Under the pieces are notes generated by a model, which was not told the DNA's origin, ran no database searches, and saw only the letters and a list, made by a program, of their open reading frames with translations. From contig JAHBMJ010003572.1 in assembly GCA_018398765.1 (NCBI GenBank), forward strand, positions 12,501 to 70,547: a DNA stretch of 58,047 nucleotides, given 5' to 3'. Numbering within the stretch: the stretch's first letter is position 1; each line of letters starts with the position of its first letter. This document shows, one piece after another, positions 21,804-31,471 of this stretch. The translations under genes were made by a program, and so were the position numbers. Source of the stretch: Chromera velia (Eukaryota > Sar > Chromeraceae).

Positions 21804-24800
21804 TCACATGCCGCTACTGCTGCCCCCCCCGTTGCAGAACCAAGAGAGATCGATGGCAATAGCCGGGTCATCAGGGAGAAGGGGGGCGAGGGGAGGGGAG
21901 GTGACAGACAGGCCAGAGGAACCCCCCAGGGGAAGCCTCTCTGACTCCCTGACAAAGGTGTTGCCCCCGAAACCTCCAAACATCCCCCCGAGACCCCCGC
22001 CCTGTTCCTCCCCCCCAGAGAGAATCTTCGTCCGCTCTGCACTTCTCTCCCCGCCGTGGTCGAGGGTGCCGTGGCCCCCGTCCATCTCGGAAGACATGCC
22101 GAAGCCCATGCTGAACCTCTCCATTCCGAAGGAGGGCACACGATGCTCGTCGTCTGTCCGGCCCCCGAAGCCGTGTGTGCCCACTCCCGTGCTTTGGTCA
22201 GAGTAGGGGAGGGACGGCAGTCCGGGAATGTGGACGCTCTGCTGGGGCCCCCCCGAAGGGGGTTGGGTGAGTGCCTCGAAGTTCGTGGCAGAGGACCCGA
22301 GCTCGGCCAGGTGGAGGTTGTTGGCGATGTAGGTGATCTGCATACATGCATGAATAGACACATACATACATACACACACATACATGATTCTCTTTTCTTT
22401 TTTGGTTTCCATAAAGGAGACGTGCTGGCGGACAAAAGTACTCAAAAAGAGCAGCATCGTAGCCGGTTAGGAAGAAGAAGTAGAAGAAGAAAGATTTTCT
22501 GTGTGTGGCATGATGGATGGTGTATTCGAGGCTCGGATGGATGGAAGGAAAATGAAGCAAAAGAAGGAGAATGAAAAGGCAGAATAACCCAAAAGTAACT
22601 GGTGCACCGGTGTCACAGAATCCATCGGGAGGGAACGCATTGGCCTCTCCTTCCTTTTATTTGTCTGACGCGACTCGGCTCGGCTCCCGGCTTCGGTCTG
22701 TTGGTCACATGTTTTCAAAGCAAATGAAGAATGACGCTCTCTACTCCTGTTGCTGAACTCAACTTGGCCCAGCTTGCATCCTGTCTCATTGATTGACTGA
22801 CATCATTCATCTCCTGCCTGAGCACGCTTTGCTCCTCCCTGCTGAGGCGCCTCCAGAAGTTGCGGTCCGGGTCCGCGTTGCACATGTGGGCCTTCAGTCT
22901 CTGCAGTCCCGAGAGGACCTGATGGGATGGATGGCACACATGCATGCAGGCAGATGACACACACACCAAACAAACAATTCAGTGGGGAGGTGGGATGAAG
23001 AGTGACAGAGAGAAAATGCATAAGCGGTCCTTCATTGCATTTCTCCCGATCGACTTTCCTTCTTTTCCCTCCCATCAAGAGAACGAAAATGGCGCCCCTT
23101 TTGTTTTGTCAGCAGCCGAGATTTCCGAGAGGACGGGAAGTCAACAAGCAGTCAAGATGAGAAAGCGGGGAGAAGGCAGACACAAAAACAAGAAAGGAAA
23201 CGGACAGAATTGTTTGCAACGAAGAAACAGTGCGAAACCAAAAGATTGAGAAGAGACACAGACCTCTTGGAGGCTAGGGAGAGGCCCCCCGTCCTTCTCG
23301 ACGCCATTCGCGTCTCCTTCGCTGCCCTTCTCCTTCTCTCTGCGGAGGAGGTTCTTCGATTTGGTCTTCGGTGGGGCTCCTCCGACACCCACAACACCCA
23401 CCGTGGTGTTAGTGATTTTCTGCCCGTTCTTCGAGGAGACCCTCTCTGAGACCTTTCCCCTCTCCCTGCTGTCCTCATGCCCGTGGCAGGAGGAATGAGA
23501 ACACCCGCAGCCTTCATGGTCCTCTTCCTCGTCATGGTCGTTCAGTCCCTCAGCCTCTCTCTCAGCATCAGAGTCGGAGGGAGCGTCTTCAGAGGAGACG
23601 GAGGAGCCGCCAGAGGGGGGGAGGGAGCGGAGCGCCCAGTCGGCGAACCAGCCGAACTGAAAGGGATCGATGGCAGGAAGGAGGAAAAGAAAGGATGAAT
23701 ACGCTTAAGCAGGGGAACACGAAGCTCCGTTGCTTCCCACTGCCAAACAAGGCCAGCCAACACTACTCAGGAGAAGGAAAGCTCTTCCCTTGTCTCTCCT
23801 GCCCAGTCAGATAGATACCAGCAAAGGACCCCCCCTTCCGGTGGAAACCGACATGGAGGCACGCTCTCTCAAATTTGAAACCATAAACAGAAGAAAAAGG
23901 AGGGGAGGCACAGAGTCAGATTTCTCTTGCGTCCACTGTGAGACGAAGCAAAACAAAAGCCGCAAAAGGGGTGCGAAACAAACCAAACAGAGCTGCTCAT
24001 TCTCTTTCCATCTCTATGAATGAAGTGGAAGGAACTACCTTGGCGGCCGCACTCCCTCGTACGCACCTGCACACACAAACACAAAGGGCGACATTTCATT
24101 CAAGAAGAACAATCAGGTATGCTCTCTCTCCAGTGAGTGAGAAAAGTTCCCGGATTCAAAAGGCCTCCTAGATCGTTCTCTCTCCAAATCTCACAGCAAA
24201 CTACCGAAGAATCAGCTTCTCTACATGTGACCATCATGCTGTTGAGCACGAACACGAATCTTGACTGCTGTCTCATTTCCAAGTATCCTCTGCAGCTGTC
24301 TTTCTCCCTTTGCTGCTTTCCCTCTCCATTCCATTCCCAGTATCCTCTCCTGTCTATGACCAATTGCCTCCCCGCCTCACCCACCGACTGACTGACTGAC
24401 TGACTGACTTTCCGTACATCCACCCCCTTGACTCCTTCCTCATCACCACCACGCCGTCTCCAGAGCGGAGAGATAGGAGACGGCCACCAAAGGATTCCAG
24501 CGGCTCGTTCCTCAGAACCACACGGGGGTCAAACTCCTGACGCACCACGGAGACGGGCTGCGGCTGTTGGTGCTGTGCTTGGACGGTCACCACTCCCCTC
24601 GGTTTCCTGAAAAAAAGACAAGCAGAAGGAAAGAAAGAAACAAAGAGAGAGAGACAGGAGATAAAGAGTGCTTGATCTTTGGTCTGTGAAAGGCCTGGAA
24701 ACTCTTTTTTTTTTTCCTCCGTTTGTTGACTCATTTTTCCTTTCTTTCGTTGGTCACGTTTGTCCCTTGTTCCCACACGTTCGTTCCCAACTCCTTTGTC

Positions 24801-24995
24801 CCTGTTCCTTTCTTTTTTTCTTTCTTTCTTTTATTTATTCATTCTAACCTCCTTTCCTTCCTTCCTTCCTTCCTTCCTTCCTTTTTTGTGTGTTTCTTTC
24901 TTTCTTTCTTTCTTTTTCTTTTTCTTTTTCTTTTTCTTTTTCTTTTCTCTTCTCTTCTCTTCTCTTCTCTTCTTTTCTTTTCTTTTCTTTTCTCT

Positions 24996-25027
<32 letters not shown>

Positions 25028-25028
25028 T

Positions 25029-25060
<32 letters not shown>

Positions 25061-25061
25061 T

Positions 25062-25097
<36 letters not shown>

Positions 25098-27503
25098 TCA
25101 TTCTTTCTTTCTTTCTTTCTTTCTCTTCTTTGCTTCTGTATCTTTTCTCTGTTATTTCGCTCCTTCACACTCCCCCGTCTTTTCTTGTTCTTTCACCATC
25201 ATTTTGCTTTTCCTGTGTGCTTACCCTGTGCTGTTTGAGTCTTCGTTCGGTCTTCTCGTTTTTTTCCCTTTCAGATCCTTCTTGTGCTTGTGGGAGGCGG
25301 GGGGAAGGGGAGGCGGGGGGAAATTGGGGCCCTCGGCTTCGTACTCTGAGTCCCCCCTTCCGTCTCCGTCCTCCTCTGCTTCCTCTGAGTACAGGGGGGG
25401 CAGCTGGAGAGGCCCTCCGCCTCCACTCCCCCCGTCAGCAGACTGCTGCTGCTTCTGCTGACTGCGGGCGCTCCCTCTTCGGTTGGCGTTGCCGGATGCT
25501 GACCCCACACCCGCACCCGCTGCACCAGCAGCAGCAGACGAAGTAGAGCCACGGAAGAGGAAGGCAGAGTGACGATCTGCCTCGGAGTACCGTACAGAGG
25601 GGGTCTTCGAGTCCCTCCCGAGAGAGAGACTCTGGACGGCCCCGAGTGCCTCAGCAACCTCGGGGGAGGTCACGCTGACGGGGTCGAATCCCGGAGGGGG
25701 GGACGCACTGCTGAGGGCGTCAGCGCCTCCACTCGCCCACGGAGGAGAGGGCTTCCTCAGACGGCCCTGCTGGGGCATGGAGGACGGTTGCTTCTCTCTG
25801 CTCTCCCTCTGCTGACGACGAGAAAGAGAACCCCCCCCTCCCACCTCAGCTTCGTCGTGGGTGTGACGGCAGAGTCCTGTGTAGGACTCCGCAGAGAGAT
25901 CTGACGTCCGTGCGCAGAGAATTCGACCAAACCCCCCAGACTCCCCCCCATGATGCCCGCCCCTCTCACTGTCCATAGCAGAGAAGGGAGAACGATCGTC
26001 TGCCTCGGAGCTCCACGCGTTGTCTTTGCTCATTCTGTCCCCCCCCCTTCCGCTCTTTCCGTCTCCCCATCCACTCCCCGACGAGGCATACTCATTCTGA
26101 CTCCCCCCCCCTGTCTGGTGCCGCACCCGTCGTTCCTTCAGGATCACATTCGGGTAGTGGGGCACGGCTGCAGGGAAGGGAATGGAATGGAAGGGAAAAG
26201 CAATTAATTGCTGAGAATGAACACGCACGCGTGCATAAAAGACGAGAAGCAGCAGCGAGAAAGGGTGTGGAGCTTCCATCAGGAGCGAAAAAAAGTCAAA
26301 AAGATCCCCCAGAACAGCGAAAAATCCACCGAAGGTTCAGAGAGCAAAAACGGTTCCGGGGCACCTTTCTGTCCCCTCACTCACAGAGCGACTGACGCTT
26401 GCCATCATCCGTAGCTGCGAAGGGGAAGTAGAAGGTCTTCTTTGTGCGTCTCTCCGCCAGCCCGTGCACGAACGGACAGTAGAAGGTCTTGCACCCGCCC
26501 TTCTGGAAAAACTCGCAGTTCACCGTCTGCACTCACTCATTTATGACACACAACAGCGGGGGAAGCAGAAAGGTCACGCATCGCAAAGGTACCTCTCAGG
26601 CGAAGGCAAAAAAACCAGTCGGTCCTTCATTGAGTGTAAGCTACAGCCGTCACTCTTTCTGTCCTGCTTCTTCTCTCCCCACCTTACCAACCCCCCAACC
26701 GACGCTCACTTCCGTCTCTGACTCTTTGACGGACCTTGTAGGCCAGTGGGTGATAGTTCACTTCCTCATGAGTGTGAGCGAACGGACACGAGCCGCCTTG
26801 TGTGCAGTCGTTGCGAAGAATTTTGTCCTCCTCTGTCACCTGCAGGCAAACACAAGAGAGAGATCGGGGATACAGAGGGGAGGGTTTTGGAGACGAACGG
26901 TGCAGAAACAGCAGTGTTTCTTGCAAGACCCGAAGGTTTGTGTGACCCCTCCTCTTGCCACAGGAAGTGGAAAGAAAAACCAAGGCGGGCAGAAAGCTGA
27001 CGCTACACCGAATCGCAAAACAACAAATGCGCAAACAAGATGTCTACCGTTCAGAGTGAAAGTAGAAGAAATGTCCAAAGGAGCAAGGCACCCGGTAAAC
27101 AGAACGAAAAGGGAGATCACAGACTCTTGCTTTTATGACCCTCGTTGAGAAGACAGCAGGGCGAAGTGAAAAAGCTCAATCAACTTACGGTAATGTCCCG
27201 ACAGATGACTGGGATATACCGAAGAGAGCTCTGGTCGGATATGTAGTAGGGACATCGTCTTTGCCAGAACTTGTTGTGGGAGTATTGACATCTGCAAGGG
27301 TTGAAAGAGCAGGAAATGATTTGTGCGTTGCAAAACGATTCAAAGTGACAAGATTTAAAGGCAGCTCTGTCAGCCGACCTTTCCTCAAACTCGCAAGTTG
27401 GGGTGTTGTTTTTTCCGTATTTTGGTCTTTCCATCAGACGCCGACAAGGTTTTGTCCGGAAGCGGACAAGATCGGCATCCGACAGAAGGGAACTGCACGC
27501 CAT
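21804..27503 (-). CDS. CCCH zinc-finger protein with SH3-like domain (9 exons)
   Basis: Nine in-phase minus-strand exons (27503-27189, 26839-26735, 26526-26385, 26167-25225, 24606-24409, 24066-24039, 23656-23264, 22918-22802, 22337-21804) give 924 residues. Three CCCH-type fingers lie at residues 58-161: one with C58/C65/C72/H76, running into YSHNKFWQRRCPYY; one with C101/C117/C123/H127, followed by EEVNYHPLAYK; and CEFFQKGGCKTFYCPFVHG (C144, C152, C157, H161). This order and the linkers resemble apicomplexan-type CCCH proteins, suggesting RNA binding. A 310-residue disordered Gly/Ser/Gln-rich region follows. Then comes an SH3-like stretch (about 541-592: LRSGDGVVVMRKES, GWMYGK, FGWFADWALRSLP) assembled from exons 5-7. 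An acidic/His-Cys region, a short helical segment (WRRLSREEQSVLRQEMND) and a Gly/Phe/Met-rich tail complete it. The fingers are sure; the SH3 assignment is moderate. Confidence 0.85.
24893..25131. repeat. 239-nt polypyrimidine/polypurine tract in CCCH intron 4
   Basis: Plus-strand bases 24893-25131 are pyrimidine only except one A at 25100. They comprise blocks of (CTTT)n, (CTTTTT)n, (CTTCT)n, (CTTTT)n and again (CTTT)n. The tract lies inside intron 4 (25224-24607), so the pre-mRNA carries the GA-rich strand. Its mirror symmetry is favourable to triplex (H-DNA) formation. Confidence 0.95.
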
Positions 27504-27985
27504 TCTGTCTGTCTGCTAAGGAAGTCGAAGGAAGAAACAATGAAACAGAGCCGCAAACTTGGTAAAAGCAAGGATTTGGAAATCTCGATTGATCGTGTGA
27601 TGGTTCAGTTGTCTCAGCGGTGTTTTTTTTTGTTGTCAGCCTTTTTGCTCGTACGTGTGTGCTTGTTCTTCAGGCAGCACCCGCATGTGACTTGTTCTGT
27701 ACGTCTGTGTTATATACCAGGCCATCCGCAAGACATTGACATGACATTGCCAAACTCTATATAGAAGAAGGGCTCTGCCTTCCCTCGATCATTTTCTGAA
27801 TTTTTCTGATGATCGAAGAGAAGACTGACTTTTTTTCTCTCATGCATTTTTGTCTCCAACCTTATTTTTTTTCCCGCAAAAAGCGGCTCCGGGACCGATG
27901 AGACCCCGGCAGCTCCAAAAAACATGCATGGACCCCGGCATACAGAAAAAAGCCGAAAAGAGATAAAGGGGAGCGCTACAAAGAA
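27504..27985. other. Flank 5' of the CCCH gene
   Basis: Presumed promoter and 5' UTR of the minus-strand CCCH gene. No core promoter motif can be named with confidence and no coding exon is seen. Confidence 0.35.
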
Positions 27986-28431
27986 TGCGGCGGCACGTGA
28001 GGTGCGGGGACACAAAAGAATTCCCGTATCCGATGGTGTCGGATAAGGGGGGGGGGGTCACCAGCTCTGGATCATATCGGATATCATGGTCGGACCCGGC
28101 CTTTTCCTTCGTGAGCCGGCCAGGCCGAGCCGTCAGGCCGCGCCGGGGTATCGGATACCCCTTATTTGAGGTCATTTGNNNNNNNNNNNNNNNNNNNNNN
28201 NNNNNNNNNNNNNNNNNNNNNNNNNNNNNNNNNNNNNNNNNNNNNNNNNNNNNNNNNNNNNNNNNNNNNNNNNNNNNNNNNNNNNNNNNNNNNNNNNNNN
28301 NNNNNNNNNNNNNNNNNNNNNNNNNNNNNNNNNNNNNNNNNNNNNNNNNNNNNNNNNNNNNNNNNNNNNNNNGCAAACGGTATCCGATAGCATCGGATAC
28401 CAGAATTTTTTTGTGTCCCCTGCCGCCACGC
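27986..28431. mobile_element. Foldback/MITE-like element with internal gap
   Basis: The left arm (about 27986-28047) contains ggggacacaaaagaattc followed by cgtatccgatggtgtcgg. The reverse complement of the right arm (28373-28431) contains ggggacacaaaaaaattc followed by tggtatccgatgctatcgg. This makes terminal inverted repeats of roughly 50 nt. Palindromic tatcggata motifs recur inside (about 28076, 28148, 28393). The centre is 194 undetermined bases (28179-28372), so the coding content and true length are unknown. Target-site duplications were not identified. Confidence 0.55.
28179..28372. other. Assembly gap (194 N)
   Basis: Undetermined bases, flanked by inverted repeats that probably caused the assembly break. 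Confidence 1.
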
Positions 28432-29860
28432 ATGAAATTCGGACTAAATGGTAATATTAATATGCTAACGCAGGCATCCCCTTTTTGCAAGGATATGCAA
28501 GAACTTTTTTATGTTACGTACAAAAACGTCCTTCCAATTAACTAAAAAAACATTATTATAGATATTAACCCCCCTGACACTAAGCTATGTCTGATCGATC
28601 GGAGGCTGCCGAAGATGATCTTAGTCTTAATCAAAGGCAGCCGAAGGTAGCCGGAGGCTGCCGAAGAAAATTGTATATCTTGATTGAAAGCTACCGAACA
28701 CGGGTAACGACAGACTGAAGAACACGCCAAAGATGAACGTATATCAAATTTATATAAGAGAGTATAGATAGCTATCGTACTTACTTATTATAAGGGCTCA
28801 GGGTGTATTGGCCTACCGCCCAACCCGCCGCCGCATCTTAGTGAGATATGTGACGTGGGCGCACTTCATGTATTGAATTAATTTAGAATGAAATTAACAG
28901 TTGGATACAACAACAACGAACAACAGACTGAATAGTAGGAGAGGAGGAGTATCCCCTCTCTGTCAGTTCTTTCTCCATGAAATGATCAGATCAAGTATTC
29001 TCTATTAGAGTCATATACCTTTACACTTACTTACTTACTTATTTTAACTTACTTACTTAAGGTTGGTTGAGCCTAGGGTCTCCGAGAGTGTCCGACAATC
29101 AGAGACGGATGACAACCCATACATGCAGAAGTCAACAGAGAGGGCTTGCTTGAGCCAGCCATAAAAGCATAAGCATAAACCGCCACAACCTCCTTAGCTA
29201 GGCAGCTAAACAACCACACACTACTTACGTTCACCTCAGATAGGCTTCGATCACCTCCTCCTCTTCCACTCCTCTCGCTCCAGCGGCCGTACTCGTATCG
29301 ATATCGTATTGTATCGGTATTGGTATCGAAGTATCGACTATTGGTTCTTGATCAATCGGAGTTGGCTCACTGGCCAACGTCCAAACAGATTAAGGACAAT
29401 AGTCTAAGAATCGTCTTTCCACAGTGTTGTTATGCAAATCGATCGATGATTATTGTTATCTTTTTAAGTTGTACACAAAATTTTAATTTTACACTAGTGT
29501 GGATAACCTATTATAGATGTTTCCCCTTAATTTAGCAGAATCGTATCGTATAAAGAACCCAGGTCATGCTCATAAGAATAGTTTCTAACTATCCTAGACT
29601 AGATTCCGGACGCAGGCTGAGCTAAGGTTAGCTAAGGTCCCGCATTCAAAACGGTTCAAAGATGTACGAATTTAATTTAGTAGTAATTTAGTATGAATAT
29701 TGAATTATGACATTTAATTTTATAGCGTTTTACAGCTGAATTCACTCAAACCTAGCACTTATTCTAGTCATGCACTTCGTCTTTAGCTGTTTGCAGATCG
29801 ACTCACACGGTGGGAAAGGGAGACTGGGTACGACTAGGTACATCGGGGTGCATTGCATTC
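28432..29860. other. Intergenic with short degenerate repeats
   Basis: No gene seen. Around 28595-28700 the motif gg(c/t)(t/a)gccg(a/g)ag recurs four times in both orientations (ggctgccgaag, ggcagccgaag, ggtagccggag, ggctgccgaag). A (CTTA)n cluster lies near 29025-29060 and a (GTATCG)-like cluster near 29290-29337. The rest is AT-rich. Confidence 0.5.
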
Positions 29861-29869
29861 AATCCAACG

Positions 29870-30500
29870 TTACGGTAGTCACAAAGGGACATTAGATGTA
29901 CTGCATTTGATCTGGCGCATTGCCAGTCTGCCAGTCAGAAAAGGAGACTGAGTGCATTGCATTCGATCTGACGTATATATGCAGAGAGAAAGGGAGACTG
30001 AGTGCATTGCAATCGATCTGACGCCGTGAGAAAGGGAGACCAATGGCGACCAATGGAGACTGGGTGCATAATCCCCGTGCATTGCATTCGATCCAACGCA
30101 GAGAGGAAAAGAGACTGGAATCCTCCGATGCATTCCATTCGATCGCATTCGATCTGACGCAGGCAGAGAGAAGTGGAGGCTGCATGCCATTGGATACACT
30201 GCATTCGATCTGACGCAGAGAGGAAAAGAGATTGGATGCATTGCATTCGATCTGACGCATGCAAAGAGAAAGTGAGACTGTATGGGTGCCTTGCATTCGA
30301 TCTGACGCCGTCTGACGCATGCATGCAGAAAGAAAGGGAGACTGCCAGTGGGTGTATTGCAGTCGATCTGACCCAGAAAGAAAGGGAGACTACATGGGTG
30401 CCTTGCATTCGATCTAACGCACGCAGAAAGAAAGGGGGACTGGGTGTATTGCAGTCGATCTGCATGACGCAGAGAGGAAAGGAGACTGGACGTTTGGCAT
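29870..30500. repeat. Minisatellite A, ~43-nt unit, about a dozen copies
   Basis: Units share the order agaaagggagactg, then a variable spacer, then tgcattgcattcgatctgacgc. They vary in length by insertions such as atgcatgc and differ at several bases. Long minus-strand open frames arise because the unit lacks stops in some frames. The encoded repeats (SNAMH, RSNA and similar) merely mirror the DNA unit, so I do not call a gene. Confidence 0.9.
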
Positions 30501-30526
30501 TCAAGCAAATGGAATTAATTCCAAAC

Positions 30527-30690
30527 GATGTGAGCCAGTGAGACGGAGAGAAAAGAAGCAATGCAAACGATGTGAGCCATGCAGTGAGACGGAGAGAAAA
30601 GAAGCAATGCAAACGATGTGAGGCAGTGAGGAGTACGAGGAGAAAGGAAGCAATGCAATTAAACGATGGCATTGAGGCAGTGAGACGGGC
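30527..30690. repeat. Minisatellite B, ~42-50-nt unit, 3-4 copies
   Basis: Units begin cgatgtgagccagtgagacg and end agaagcaatgcaaa, at about 30527, 30569, 30615 and a partial copy at 30665. The unit differs from minisatellite A but shares short GA-rich pieces, suggesting related slippage histories. Confidence 0.85.
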
Positions 30691-31026
30691 GGAGACGGGA
30701 GAGGATGCGATGTGGCGAAGTGAAAAATTAATTAATTAATTAACCAATACAGACACGCGGGGGCTTTAGGCCCGCGCGGTGGGGAGACCCCCCCGCGCTC
30801 GCGAAGGAATTTACCCGAAAACGGCCAAAACGGCTGAATCCATACCGCACGATCCACAACAAATGAGAGCGAATGCGCCTAAGACCGTCTTTTCCGCATC
30901 CAAGAGAGCAGATTGTGTTAAGTCACCGGTGTAAATGGGTGAGAAATGGCTGAAAGCAACCAGTCAACTTCATACTGCAGGGTGTGGGCAGAGCACGTGG
31001 TCGGACGGGTGGAGAGGGCATTTTAT

Positions 31027-31058
31027 GGGGGGGGTGCATGGGGGGGATATGGGGGGGG
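31027..31058 (+). other. Three long G runs, possible G-quadruplex
   Basis: Runs of 8, 7 and 8 guanines (31027-31034, 31040-31046, 31051-31058) are separated by 4-5 base spacers, about 415 nt upstream of the ATG of the oxygenase fusion gene and on its coding strand. An intramolecular quadruplex is plausible because runs of eight can be split. A promoter role is inference. Confidence 0.6.
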
Positions 31059-31471
31059 CAGTTGGTATATGTTGGTATGTGTGGAAGGGGTGCTCCGCTG
31101 GAGGCAGCGCTTCAGCGGTGGGCGCACCCCGCGCCTGACGGCTCGAAGGAGCAAAGCTAATACTAAAGCTAGGGCCAATGAAAAGAGACACCTGGTGACA
31201 GCACAGACTGATCATCGATCTCTCTCTAACTTTGAGCCTCGAAGTTTCCTTCTCTCGATCGTCTCTCAAAGTTGTGCGAGGAGAGGAAACTCTCGCCAGC
31301 TTTTGCTCGGAGTTTTCTTTTGACTGTGGTGGGAAAAGTAAGTACGCAGTAAAGTTTTCCCAGACGTCCTTTCTTTCTGTTCCTGCGAGACCTGCAAGAC
31401 GCGCATTGCAGGACTCCTTACTGGGTTGATCCCTTTTTCTTCGAGAAGCCTTCTTCCTTTCCAAGCAAGCC

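Noticed and set aside
24723-25461. Phe/Ser/Leu and Lys/Glu/Arg ORFs over 100 residues
   Set aside because: They translate the pyrimidine tract; the region is intron 4 of the CCCH gene on the minus strand.
29870-30500. Regularly spaced repeats reminiscent of a CRISPR array
   Set aside because: Units drift in length and sequence, spacers are not unique, there are no cas genes and the genome is eukaryotic.
29879-30672. Long minus-strand ORFs of 140-245 residues encoding regular repeats
   Set aside because: They exist in several frames at once and follow the minisatellite unit exactly; length variants between units would shift the frame, so the openness reflects lack of stops in the unit, not a protein.
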